Assembly: GCA_963726375.1 (NCBI GenBank)
Contig: CAVSCE010000008.1
Coordinates: forward strand, 930,001-994,000
DNA length: 64,000 nucleotides
From: UTCFX2 sp963726375
GTDB taxonomy: Bacteria > Chloroflexota > Anaerolineae > Anaerolineales > UBA4823
Direction of reading: 5' to 3'
Below the pieces are notes generated by a model. The model was not told the DNA's origin and did no database searches. It was given only the letters and a program-made list of their open reading frames with translations. A program made the translations under genes and the position numbers. Each line of letters starts with the position of its first letter. The stretch's first letter is position 1. Shown here piece after piece: positions 36,669-45,889 of the stretch.

Positions 36669-38715
36669 TCAGCCTGGAGCTGAAGGTTCAGGCTGGCTGT
36701 ATGGGACGATTCGGTCCCGCCCGCGCCTTTTTGCCTGGTACATGGCGTCATCCGCGAGCTGGACCAGGGCAGGAAATCCACCTACAGCAAAACTGTTATC
36801 TGCGATACCCATACTGACGGTGATTCGTGGAAACGCTGAATCGGAAGCCTGAAACGTTTTCTTTATCTTTTGGCTCAATCGCCTGGCGATGCCGACGGCA
36901 GCTGAAAGATCGGTTTCCGGAAGGATAACCGTAAATTCTTCCCCCCCATAACGGCCGACAATATCCACTTCGCGTAACTCTGACCGGATCAGCTGGGCAA
37001 GGTTCAGGAGCACCTGGTCGCCGGTCCCGTGACCGAAACGGTCGTTTACCATTTTGAAATGGTCGACATCCAGCATGATCACGGAGAGCCTTCTTTTGAA
37101 TCTGGCAGCGCGGACGAACTCCAACCGGCCGAGATCAAAAAAATGACGACGGTTAAACAGGTTGGTAACGGGATCGGTCGTCGCAAGCTGCTGGATGTGC
37201 TCGAAGAGATGGGCGTTATCCAGGGCAACGGCGGCATAAGATGCCAGCATCTCCAGCATGGTGAGATCTTCGAAGGAATAGGCTTCAGGAGAATAGCTTT
37301 GGGCGGAGATCATCCCGATCACTTTCCCGCGCAGCTGCATGGGCACCGCCACAATTGAGCGCACATGCGCATTTTCACCAAAATGAATGTAATGGTCTTG
37401 ATCCTTGTCTTTGAGTAAATCGGGGATAAAGAGCGGGAGTCCGGAGCGGATCACTTTACCGCTCAGGCTGTCTTCTTTATAAAAGGAATCTGAAGAAATC
37501 CGGCCGTTTCGATCGATTAAATAGCTGTCACGAAATTTCTGGCTGAATTCGTCGTACTCGGTAATCACAAATGCTTCGACGGGCATCAACTCCGCAGCCG
37601 CACGATGGATCGCCTGATAAACGCCTTCTTCTTCCAGGTTTATCGCCACAATTTGCTGGCTGATCCGGTGCAGGATCGCGTGACGATCTGCCGCCTCGCG
37701 TTCCGCCTGGAACAAGCGGGCGTTTTCAATCGCGATCGCGGCCTGGTTTGCAAAGGCTGTGGCGAGGGCTGCATCTTCCTGGGAATATTTGTTCGGCTGT
37801 TCTTTGTCCAGGTTCAGCAAACCGATTGTCATTTCTTTGCCTACAAGCGGTACCCCCATCCAGCAGCGGATGTACTCAGATCCATCTAAATTCCGCCAGC
37901 GTGAATCTTGATGGGTATCATTGATGATCACCGGGGTTTGTTTTTCAAGCACCTCGAATATATGGGCGTACTCATGCATCATACCTTGAACGTTCAACTG
38001 CTTGGAAGAGCGGAATTTTCGGTTCGCAACAATATGAAGCTCCGGACCCTTTAAGAGCATAACATTGGCACTGTCGTATTCCACCACATGCCCGAGCTGG
38101 TCCAGGATCAATTCCAGGACGGTCTGCAGGTCCAGGCTGGAGTTTAAGTTGCGGGCGACTTCGCGAAGAGTTCGCGGCTTGCTCGCTGTGCGCCCGTTCA
38201 AGCTTAACAAGAAGTTCGACATGAAATGCCTGGCTGACCAGCAATGCCAACGAGCCAAGCATTTGCCAGTCCTCATCATCTATCGGGCCGCGCGCCTCTG
38301 CTCTGACAGCACTCATCACTCCAAAGACCCTGCCTTCCATTGCGATCCATTCACTCAAGCCGACGAAATGACCTGATTTCTTCTGGACGGATGGATAAAA
38401 GCGGTGAAAACGCGCTGCAGAATCGAAGATGCTGATTTCGGATGGGATGAGGCTAGAAATTGCGGTTTCTGAAGCTGCACTTGAAAATAAGGACTGCGAG
38501 CTAAATTCGGGGGCAGAAACAGCCCCACTGCTCAAGAATTCATTAAACTCATGGAGATCCCAATCTATGATATCCAGAGAGACCCAATCTGCCTGGATTG
38601 CCTCGGCGGCAAAGTCGGCGATTGAAGCAAGCTTAGAAGAAACGCTGCCAGGAGAAGCCAGCAGACGAGTCGCCTCGAGGAAAGCTCTGGATGTTTTTGG
38701 TCTCTGAACAGTCAT
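36669..38715 (-). CDS. Multi-GAF diguanylate cyclase (frameshifted)
   Basis: Three sensor-like regions (a GAF-like N-terminus, a GAF around YDSANVMLLKG and WMGVPLVGKEMTIGLLN, and another around RSIVAVPMQLRGKVIGMIS) precede a GGDEF domain. The active-site loop is GRYGGEEFTVI and an RxxD inhibitory site (REVD) lies 5 residues before it. So c-di-GMP synthesis with product feedback is likely. No membrane helix is seen, so it is probably a cytosolic sensor. The frame breaks near 38171-38180: before, HVELLVKLERAHSEQAA; after, RTLREVARNLNSSLDL. Its stop lies 10 bp from the convergent queA stop. Confidence 0.87.
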
Positions 38716-38763
38716 TCGAATTGCTGCTGAAAGCCCTTCAGTACCAGAATGTCAGGAGGATTT

Positions 38764-38786
38764 ATTATAATCTGTGAGGTTATAAT
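38764..38786. promoter_or_regulatory. Clustered -10 boxes between GGDEF gene and nucleoside phosphorylase
   Basis: Plus-strand TATAAT occurs at 38766-38771 and 38781-38786; the latter is 15 bases before the phosphorylase start. A minus-strand TATAAT overlaps the first (38764-38769). No strong -35 box is visible. The arrangement resembles the upp-ruvB gap. Confidence 0.4.
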
Positions 38787-38801
38787 GTATCGGAGAGATA
38801 A

Positions 38802-40250
38802 TTGACATTAAGGAATAAAGAGAGAACTGGAGCAAAGATCCGCGCGGTCGATATCATCATTAAAGAACGCGATGGCCAGGAGCTCAGCCGCCAGGAAATC
38901 GATTATTTCATACATGGCTTTGCACATGGAGATATCCCTGACTACCAGGCAGCCGCCTGGGCCATGGCGGTTGTCCTGAAAGGGATGACTTTCCAGGAAA
39001 TAAGCGACCTGACACTGGCCATGGCGTCTTCAGGAGATCAAATCGACCTCTCCAGCGTGGTACCTATTGCAGTTGACAAGCATTCAACCGGTGGTGTTGG
39101 GGATAAGACTACCCTGGTTGTAGAGCCAATTGTTGCAGCATGCGGTCTGCCGGTTGCAAAAATGTCCGGCCGTGGGCTGGGTTTCACCGGTGGGACATTG
39201 GACAAGATGGAATCGATCCCGGGTTATCGAGTGGATCTGACAACGGATGAATTCATGGATCAGCTCCGCCGGATTGGGCTGGTCCTCTCTGGACAGACGG
39301 CAGACCTGGCTCCAGCCGATGGCAAGATGTACGCCTTGCGCGACGTCACCGGAACCGTCCAGTCCATCCCATTGATCGCATCATCGATCATGAGTAAAAA
39401 AATCGCTGCCGGCGCTCAGCGGATCCTGCTGGATGTCAAGGTGGGTCGGGGCGCTTTCATGCGGGACCTGGACAGCGCCTGCCAGCTGGCTGAAACGATG
39501 GTCTGGATCGGCAGGCAGACCGGGCGCGACACGATCGCTTTACTATCGGACATGAACCAGCCGTTGGGCTGTGCAGTGGGGAATGCACTGGAGGTCTGTG
39601 AAGCGGTGGAGACCCTGCGCGGAGGCGGACCGGCTGATTTTCGCCAGCACTGCATCGAAGTTGCCAGCTACATGCTTGTGCTGGGGGCACTGGCGGATGA
39701 TGAGCACAGCGGAGCGCGTATGGCTGAGAATGTAATCAAGAACGGTCAGGCGCTGGAGCATTTCCGGGAGCTGGTGCAAGCTCAGGGGGGCGACGTCACT
39801 TATGTAGATGATCCTGACAGGCTGCCGAAAGCCAGCATGGAAGAAACGGTCCTTGCGCCTGCCGCAGGGTATCTGCAGACGATCGACGCGCTGGCGGTCG
39901 GTGAAGCTTCGGTGCGGTTAGGCGCAGGTCGGGAGAAAAAAGGCGACCCAATCGATCACGCCGTTGGGATTGTTGTGCACCGAAAAGTTGGCGATCGGGT
40001 GGACGCAGGCGAACCGCTGATGACATTACATGCAAACCGGGCGCAGCTGCTTGTTGAAGCACGCGAGCGTCTCAAGGGTGCGATCGAGATCAGCAGGACA
40101 TCTGTTCCACCACTCCCGCTTTTCTACGATACCATCCGGTATACGGATATCGCCGTACCGGGGCGCGAATACAATTCTAAGTTTTCTTCCAGGCAGAAAG
40201 TAGCTTCTCCGGCTGGCGCAGGTAGCGGTCGACCGGAATTTCGCCGCTGA
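38802..40250 (+). CDS. pdp: Pyrimidine-nucleoside (thymidine) phosphorylase
   Basis: Phosphorolysis of uridine, thymidine or deoxyuridine to base and (deoxy)ribose 1-phosphate. The signature SGRGLGFTGGTLDKMESIPG is present, as are VDKHSTGGVGDKTT and SIMSKKIAAGAQ. The C-terminal domain (GYLQTIDALAVG, DPIDHAVGIVVHRKVGD) is typical. TTG start with GGAGAG upstream. The last roughly 25 residues after TDIAVPG look non-conserved and overlap the convergent panE gene by 74 bases. Together with upp it gives a route for pyrimidine salvage. Confidence 0.93.
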   Translation: MTLRNKERTGAKIRAVDIIIKERDGQELSRQEIDYFIHGFAHGDIPDYQAAAWAMAVVLKGMTFQEISDLTLAMASSGDQIDLSSVVPIAVDKHSTGGVGDKTTLVVEPIVAACGLPVAKMSGRGLGFTGGTLDKMESIPGYRVDLTTDEFMDQLRRIGLVLSGQTADLAPADGKMYALRDVTGTVQSIPLIASSIMSKKIAAGAQRILLDVKVGRGAFMRDLDSACQLAETMVWIGRQTGRDTIALLSDMNQPLGCAVGNALEVCEAVETLRGGGPADFRQHCIEVASYMLVLGALADDEHSGARMAENVIKNGQALEHFRELVQAQGGDVTYVDDPDRLPKASMEETVLAPAAGYLQTIDALAVGEASVRLGAGREKKGDPIDHAVGIVVHRKVGDRVDAGEPLMTLHANRAQLLVEARERLKGAIEISRTSVPPLPLFYDTIRYTDIAVPGREYNSKFSSRQKVASPAGAGSGRPEFRR

Positions 40251-41265
40251 TCAATCCAAGCAGCGTCTCGGTAAGCAGCCGGTTCACGGAAGCGGTATAA
40301 CCGAAGCGTTCCCCAAAACGCACCACCGCTCCATTCAGATAATCCACCTCACTACGGCCTCTGCCGCTGTGCAGATCGATATAAAATGATGGCATCTTAG
40401 CACCACGTCCGCCCCCAACGGCGCGCTTAAGCAGCGGCATGGCCAATCCAAGCGGCAGCTTCTGAATTGCGAAGACAAGCATTCGGACAGGGGTCCCCGG
40501 CAGATCCACAACAGGGATTTTCAGCCTCCGCATCACATGCAAAGCTTCTTGAAGCTGGGCTGCTTCCAGGCGAAACAAGCCGGGATCGCCGAAGACCTCC
40601 GCCGGGGTCATCCCCAGAATTGCAGAGGTCGCGTTAGAAAGCAAGTTGGTCAGCATTTTGGACCATTTCATCCCTTCTGCCGAAGGGATCAGCCGGGCAT
40701 TCAGACCGCAGGCGCTGAACGTGCTTACCAGGTCTGAGGATAAGGGATTCCCGGCGGCGATGCCAACCCCACGCAGCTTTTCCAGGTGGATATCTCCTGC
40801 GGCTCGCCGGCCGACCGCGCTGGTCACTGTCCCGGCGATGACTCTGTCTTTTCCCAGCAGTCCGGCGATGACGGCTTCATTCTCCACGCCGTTCTGCAAA
40901 CAGAGGATCGGGGGAAGCCGGTCCGCATAAGGGTGCATTGATTCGAGGGCAGAAGCAGTATCGAAGGATTTGAGCGCAAACACGGCCGCGTCGAAGGTTC
41001 CGTGGGAAAGCGCTTCTGGGAGCGAATCAGCCACACGCGGGGATGGGATGATCCGCCGTTCACCTCCCAGCTCCAAATGCAAACCCACCGCTTCGATCTC
41101 CCGCCGTGTCTGGGGAGTTTCCAGAAAGACGACCTGCTGACCGCCCAGGGCGAGGCTCCCCCCAATATAGGTCCCTATCGCGCCAGCGCCGAACACAAGC
41201 AGGCGCAGCGGAGGGGCAGATAAATCCCTGCTTCGAGAATTGGTCCCGGACGATGGTTTCATCAT
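40177..41265 (-). CDS. panE: 2-Dehydropantoate 2-reductase family protein
   Basis: An NADPH-dependent ketopantoate reductase-like enzyme (pantothenate and CoA synthesis). It has the Rossmann start LRLLVFGAGAIGTYIGG, LCLQNGVENEAVIAG, and the catalytic Lys in EGMKWSKMLTNLLSNATSA. The C-terminal helical domain is complete. The start is uncertain: ATGATG at 41265 has no good ribosome site, and about 20 residues precede the conserved strand. The upstream lysA frame overlaps it. Family members also reduce other 2-keto acids, so the panE name is likely but not certain. Confidence 0.82.
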   Translation of the reverse strand: MMKPSSGTNSRSRDLSAPPLRLLVFGAGAIGTYIGGSLALGGQQVVFLETPQTRREIEAVGLHLELGGERRIIPSPRVADSLPEALSHGTFDAAVFALKSFDTASALESMHPYADRLPPILCLQNGVENEAVIAGLLGKDRVIAGTVTSAVGRRAAGDIHLEKLRGVGIAAGNPLSSDLVSTFSACGLNARLIPSAEGMKWSKMLTNLLSNATSAILGMTPAEVFGDPGLFRLEAAQLQEALHVMRRLKIPVVDLPGTPVRMLVFAIQKLPLGLAMPLLKRAVGGGRGAKMPSFYIDLHSGRGRSEVDYLNGAVVRFGERFGYTASVNRLLTETLLGLISGEIPVDRYLRQPEKLLSAWKKT

Positions 41266-42664
41266 GGGCGTGAACCATGCTCCTGGGAGGATCGACAGCA
41301 TTGTGGGGCTGTGCCATCCTGCCAGGAAGGGGAAGGTCTCGACGGACGAGATCAGCCGGGGTCTCGCGGCGCTGGATCAGCGCGGCGCGGCCCGCCTCAA
41401 GCCAGACAACGGCTGGCCTGCGCGAGCCGTTATAGTTGCTGCTCATACTCAGATGGTAAGCACCGCTGACCGGGACTGCAATCAGCTCCCCGGGCTCAAT
41501 TTCAGGCAGCGGCAGATCTTCAATCAGGATGTCGCCGCTTTCGCAGAATGGACCAGCCAGCCAGGCGGCCCCTGCCTGCTTGCGGGCTGGACCGCGCACC
41601 GGCAGCGCTGTATAGCGAGCCCTGTATAATGCCGGGCGGGGATTATCTGCCATGCCGCCATCCAGCAGCAGCCAGCGCCGGCGCCCAGTATGTTTGACCG
41701 CTTCGACCTGATAGACGGCGACGCCCGCCCTGGCTACCAGGCTGCGGCCAGGCTCGAGCTGCAGGCGCGGCAGGGGCAGCTCCCGCTGGCGGCAGCCGTT
41801 TTGGAGGGCGACAGCAACCGCGTTCACGTAATCGCGGATTGGGAGGTGCGGCAGGTCGGCTTCATGGTAAGGGACCCCCCAGCCGCCGCCAGGGCAGAAG
41901 ACCTCAGGGATCCAGCCGGTCGTGGCGCGCAGCCTGGAGATCAAGTCCAATGCAGTCTCGATCGCCGGGCCGAGCGGGGATGGGTCGTGAAAATGAGAGC
42001 CCTGATGAAAATGGAGACCTTTTATCGGGAGGCCTTCGGCAAGGCACTGCCGGACGGCTTGCTCGATCTCATCTGTGCTCATCCCAAACTTGCTGTCATC
42101 CTGCCCGGTTTGCATGTAGCTGTGTGATTCGACCGCCAGGCCTGGCCGCAACCGCAGCCAGAGCTCCGGCGGCGCTGTGCGCGCCGGTTGGAGCAAATCT
42201 ACGAGCCGATCCAGCTCGGAGAGATTGTCCACCACGATCACCCCGGCCTGGGCAGCAGCGAGGTGCAAGTCTGCCAGGCTCTTGCTGACGCCATGCACCA
42301 GGGTCTGGCTTTGCGGAATGCCTGCAAGGCTGGCGATCGTCAATTCCCCCAGGCCGGTGCAGTCCACCAGCAGGTCTGTCTCGTGAGCCCATTGGGCGAT
42401 GGCGATGCAGAGAAAGGCTTTCCCGGCAAACGTCAGACCAGAGGAGCCAGGATAAGCCTGTGCAAGCGCCTGGCGATACTCCTGAACGGCGGCGTCAAGG
42501 GTTGACCGGTCGTATACATAGAGCGGTGTGCCAAATTCAGAAGCAAGCTCGGAGAGACGGAGCCCTGCAATCGATAATTCACCGCTCTCGGATTCGCCTT
42601 CGATTCGGGTGGTGCGTGGAAAGAGGCTCAATCGTGCTTCGAGGGATGCCCTGGTCAAATCCAA
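41060..42664 (-). CDS. lysA: Diaminopimelate decarboxylase-like PLP enzyme
   Basis: A fold-III decarboxylase. The PLP lysine is in SGLTFAGKAFLC; HFHQGSHFHDPSP, FCPGGGWGVPYHEADLP, QLEPGRSLVARAG and the C-terminal CESGDIL and GAYHLSMSSNYNGSRRP follow. This matches DAP decarboxylase, the last step of lysine synthesis, though some kin act on other diamino acids. Starts at TTG with AGGGGG upstream and overlaps the fmt tail. Conserved sequence ends at ETPADLVRRDLPL; the frame then runs a further 240 bases over panE. A shift to another frame would end it at TGA inside the ATGATG start of panE, so the true stop may be there. Confidence 0.85.
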   Translation of the reverse strand: MDLTRASLEARLSLFPRTTRIEGESESGELSIAGLRLSELASEFGTPLYVYDRSTLDAAVQEYRQALAQAYPGSSGLTFAGKAFLCIAIAQWAHETDLLVDCTGLGELTIASLAGIPQSQTLVHGVSKSLADLHLAAAQAGVIVVDNLSELDRLVDLLQPARTAPPELWLRLRPGLAVESHSYMQTGQDDSKFGMSTDEIEQAVRQCLAEGLPIKGLHFHQGSHFHDPSPLGPAIETALDLISRLRATTGWIPEVFCPGGGWGVPYHEADLPHLPIRDYVNAVAVALQNGCRQRELPLPRLQLEPGRSLVARAGVAVYQVEAVKHTGRRRWLLLDGGMADNPRPALYRARYTALPVRGPARKQAGAAWLAGPFCESGDILIEDLPLPEIEPGELIAVPVSGAYHLSMSSNYNGSRRPAVVWLEAGRAALIQRRETPADLVRRDLPLPGRMAQPHNAVDPPRSMVHAHDETIVRDQFSKQGFICPSAAPACVRRWRDRDLYWGEPRPGRSAGRLSGNSPDTAGDRSGGFAFGAGR

Positions 42665-43581
42665 CTGCGACCCCCTTGAAGGAAGTCCTTGCCCGACATC
42701 GGTTTCTTACCGGAGGGCTAAATCTGCGTGAGAACCAATAAGCCGCGGCTGGTCCAGACTGCCGGCTGACCGCGGTAAACCTCACGCTGGGCTGGTTGAT
42801 GAGCCGCCCGATCACCTTCAGCGACGGCGGATTGGATCACTTTCAAGACCCCGCCCTGCCAGGGCATAAATGCGCCCGGCCAGGGTTGAAAGGCGCGCAC
42901 CTGGCGCTCGAGCTCAGCTGCCGGACGGTTGAAATCCAATTCGCCGTCTTCTTTGCGAAGCATTGGAGCGTACGTGGCCAGGTTTTCCTCTTGCTGTTCA
43001 GGCTGGATCTCTCGGCTGAGGAAACCAGGGAGGGTATTGATCAACAATTCTGCTCCTAAAATTGCCAGGCGGTCCGAGAGCTCTCCGGCAGTTTCTCCCT
43101 CAGCGATGGAAATCGAGCGCTGGCTCAGGATCGGTCCGGTGTCTATCCCGGCGTCCATGCGCATGATCGTCACGCCGGTTTCGAAATCGCCAGCCCGAAT
43201 TGCAGCCTGGATCGGCGCAGCGCCGCGCCAGCGCGGCAGCAGCGAGGCGTGCACGTTGATACAGCCGAAGCGCGGCAGATCGAGGATCGCTGAGCGCAGA
43301 ATCTGCCCGAAAGCGGCGACAGCAATGAGGTCGGGCGACCAGCTGCGAATTGCGTCCATCGCTTCGGGCTCGCGCAGCCGGTTGGGCTGGATGACGGGCA
43401 GACCAAGCGCATCTGCCAGCTCTTTGATCGGCGGTGGGGTGAGAATCCGGCCGCGTCCTGCCGGACGGTCGGGCTGGGTTACCACACCAGCGACCCGATA
43501 TTTGGCGTTCAGCGCCTGAAGGGTTGGCACAGCAAAATCAGGCGAGCCCATGAAGACGATAACGGGACCAGGGTCATTCAT
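42655..43581 (-). CDS. fmt: Methionyl-tRNA formyltransferase (in-frame TAG near the C-terminus)
   Basis: Formylates initiator Met-tRNA. IVFMGSPDFAVPTLQAL, the catalytic INVHASLLPRWRGAAPIQ and DTGPIL are classical. After GLLVLTQI there is TAG (42718-42720). The same frame then reads PSGKKPMSGKDFLQGGRSW to a TGA at 42655, which is the usual C-terminus of the family. Glutamine (CAG) is common at the stop position, so one C-to-T change or error explains it. The catalytic core is intact even if translation ends at TAG; only part of the tRNA-binding tail would be lost. Confidence 0.93.
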
Positions 43582-43596
43582 GCGAGCTATCGGATC

Positions 43597-44790
43597 TCAT
43601 GTTTTCTGGGCAGAAACCGCACCTGCCAGCGCCAAACAGACCAGCTCTACCTGCTCTTCGCTCATCACCGATGAGAAGGGCAGCGCCAGGCCTCGCCTGC
43701 CGAGCTCCTCCGTGACCGGGAAATCCCCGGATTGGTATCCAAAGCGCTCGACCATATAGGGTTGGAGGTGGATCGGCAGGAAATAGGGCCTGGCAGGGAT
43801 GCCCAGCTCTTCAAGCTGCTTTGCCAGCCGGTCCCGATTGAGCTCTGGCGCGACCCTGATGACATAAACGAACCAGCTTGCCCGGCTGGTCTCAGGGGCT
43901 ATCAGCGGCGCTTCCACGCCGGAGATCTCGGCCAGGCGTTCCGAGTACCAACCTGCGACTTGCTCACGCTTGAGGAGCAGCTCCTCCAGGCGGAGCATTT
44001 GAGCCCTGCCAAGGGCGGCCGACATCTCATCCAGGCGGTAGTTGTAGCCCATGTGCGTATGAGAGAGCCAGGTATCGCCGGGAGCGCGGCCCTGATTCCG
44101 CAGCGCCCGCATCAGCTCAGCAGCCCGGTCGTCATCGGTAACGATCATACCGCCTTCACCAGTGGTGATCTGTTTGTTGGGATAGAATGCGAATACGGCT
44201 GCATTGCCCAGAAGCCCTGCTTTACGGCCTTTATACTCAGCTCCCAGCGCTTCGCAGGCATCTTCGATGATCTGCAGACCGGCTCTGTCTGCTGACTTTT
44301 GGATCGGGTCCATGTCTGCCGGCTGGCCAAAGACATCCACGGAGAGGATTGCCTTCAGAACAGCGCCTTCTTGCACACTCCGCCGAGGCAGCCATCGTCT
44401 TGCCGAAGTCTTGCTGCCTGTCAGGTCTTCAACGGCCTGGTTCACCATGAGCGGGTCCATATTCCCGGTTTTTGGATCGACATCCACAAAGATTGGGACA
44501 GCGCGCTCGAACAGCAGCACGTTGGTCGATGAGACAAACGAGAAAGGCGTCGTGATTACCAAATCGCCGTCGCCGATTCCCGCAGCGCGCACGCAGAGAT
44601 GCAGCCCGGCTGTACCCGAGTTGACACCAATGGCATGACGCAGGCCGGTATAGCCTTTGAACGCAGCTTCAAAGGCGAGGATCTCACCGCCCATGCTCAG
44701 GTTTGGCGTACGAAGCACTGCCGCGACGGCCTCGCGCTCAGCCTCGCTTATGTCCGGGGAGGACATTGGAACTCGAAATTGATAGGTCAT
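43597..44790 (-). CDS. DegT/DnrJ/EryC1-family sugar aminotransferase
   Basis: A PLP aminotransferase acting on nucleotide keto-sugars (PglE/ArnB/PseC type). GVNSGTAGLHLCVRA binds PLP phosphate, FSFVSSTNVLLFERAVPIFV is typical, and the PLP lysine is Lys206 in FYPNKQITTGEGG. MGYNYRLDEMSAALGRAQ is another family mark. An inserted segment (about residues 122-145, SKTSARRWLPRRS) is longer than usual. It starts 10 bases after the lipoyl-PglD gene. The expected product, an amino sugar nucleotide, is just what a PglD-type acyltransferase uses. The matching 4,6-dehydratase is not in this cassette; gmd at 4.4 kb makes a GDP-linked keto sugar. Confidence 0.93.
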   Translation of the reverse strand: MTYQFRVPMSSPDISEAEREAVAAVLRTPNLSMGGEILAFEAAFKGYTGLRHAIGVNSGTAGLHLCVRAAGIGDGDLVITTPFSFVSSTNVLLFERAVPIFVDVDPKTGNMDPLMVNQAVEDLTGSKTSARRWLPRRSVQEGAVLKAILSVDVFGQPADMDPIQKSADRAGLQIIEDACEALGAEYKGRKAGLLGNAAVFAFYPNKQITTGEGGMIVTDDDRAAELMRALRNQGRAPGDTWLSHTHMGYNYRLDEMSAALGRAQMLRLEELLLKREQVAGWYSERLAEISGVEAPLIAPETSRASWFVYVIRVAPELNRDRLAKQLEELGIPARPYFLPIHLQPYMVERFGYQSGDFPVTEELGRRGLALPFSSVMSEEQVELVCLALAGAVSAQKT

Positions 44791-44800
44791 TCAGTTTTCC

Positions 44801-45889
44801 TCATGGCCAGGTAGCGCCGGCACGAACGATGCCTTTTTCAGGAACGTCTTCTTTTACCGCGGCGCTGTTGCCGATCCTGGCTCCAGCGCCCACGCGGACA
44901 CCAAGGTTGATCGTTGCGCCCATCCCTATCAGCGCCGCAGCGCCGATCTTAACGTCTCCGGCCAGCAGCGCTCCGGGGGAGATGTTGGCGTACTCTTCAA
45001 GAATGCAGTCGTGCGAGACGACCGCTGCAGTATTGACGATGCACCCGTACCCAACCCGGACACCGCTGCCAACATAAGCATGGGCAAAGACCTGGACGCC
45101 ATCCGCCAGGGAGGCGCTCGCTTCGACCCATGAAGCAGGGTGGACGACCGCCGGGCAGGTGAAGCCGGCCGCCATCAAACGCCGGAAGACATCGATGCGA
45201 ATTCCGATGTTGCCGATCCCCCCCACTGCGTTGACAGCGAGATGCACGCCCTGTGCTCGAAGGTCTCCCAGGGCTTTAAAACCTCCGAGGACGGGAACAT
45301 CCAGGATCTGCTCGCCCGGCTGGATACCATCATCAACCACCCCAACGATCCGGTAGACCTGGAGCAGACGGATCAGGTCGATGAGCGATTTACCGTGCCC
45401 GCCGCCGCCATAGATGATAATCGAAGCGGGATCAGACGGGAAGGAAGAGAAATCGGGCCGGGTAATCTCATTAAAGGATAGGGCAAGATTGCGGACAACG
45501 CTCTCCGTTACAAGCTGGTCGGCAGGCAGGCGGCTCAAGTCAATCCCAAGCTCGATGGCAAGAGCGAGCGCCGGCTGCGTGATGCGCTGCTTTTGCCCTT
45601 CATCTCTGACAATTGGGATGAGGGCAGGTTTTGGGGGAATTTCACCCGGCTGCTCGACCAGGTAGCACAGCGTTTCGCCTGACCTGACGGTCTGGCCCTG
45701 CGCCATACTCAGCCCAGCAACGTAGCCGTCTTTTTCGGAAGTCAGATCTGCGGTCGACTTGGTAGTTTCCAACGTCGCGATAAGCTCACCGGAGACGAGG
45801 CGCTGACCTTCATGGACATAGAGGGCAGCCAGCAGCGCTTCTGGTTCGTTCGGATTGAGCAGCGGAATCATGATTGGATGAGCCATCAT
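44801..45889 (-). CDS. Lipoyl domain-PSBD-PglD/NeuD sugar acyltransferase fusion
   Basis: A 362-residue three-part protein. Residues 6-80 are an E2-type lipoyl domain, with Lys44 in TLETTKSTADL as the probable lipoyl lysine (usual motif ETDKA). Residues 103-137 resemble a peripheral subunit-binding domain (ITQPALALAIELGIDLSRLP), which in oxoacid dehydrogenases binds E1 or E3. Residues 155-362 are a PglD/NeuD-like acyltransferase: IIIYGGGGHGKSLIDL, then a left-handed beta-helix with His293 in AAVVSHDCI at the expected catalytic place, and NISPGALLAGDVKIG. There is no E2 catalytic domain. E1 subunit genes lie just upstream and a sugar aminotransferase follows. It may take an acyl group from E1 on its own lipoyl arm and pass it to an amino sugar. 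Confidence 0.85.
   Translation of the reverse strand: MMAHPIMIPLLNPNEPEALLAALYVHEGQRLVSGELIATLETTKSTADLTSEKDGYVAGLSMAQGQTVRSGETLCYLVEQPGEIPPKPALIPIVRDEGQKQRITQPALALAIELGIDLSRLPADQLVTESVVRNLALSFNEITRPDFSSFPSDPASIIIYGGGGHGKSLIDLIRLLQVYRIVGVVDDGIQPGEQILDVPVLGGFKALGDLRAQGVHLAVNAVGGIGNIGIRIDVFRRLMAAGFTCPAVVHPASWVEASASLADGVQVFAHAYVGSGVRVGYGCIVNTAAVVSHDCILEEYANISPGALLAGDVKIGAAALIGMGATINLGVRVGAGARIGNSAAVKEDVPEKGIVRAGATWP

Noticed and set aside
40177..40250. C-terminal tail of the nucleoside phosphorylase as a real extra domain
   Set aside because: The last 25 or so residues are low in family likeness and are the mirror of the panE end; a slightly earlier natural stop lost by error is equally likely.
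25261..42720. TAG recoding as an amino acid in this genome
   Set aside because: Two TAG codons lie inside conserved genes, but TAG is also the plain stop of the glycosidase, DUF4129, radC, NHL and panE genes, one of them just before a strong terminator. Single-base errors explain the two cases better.
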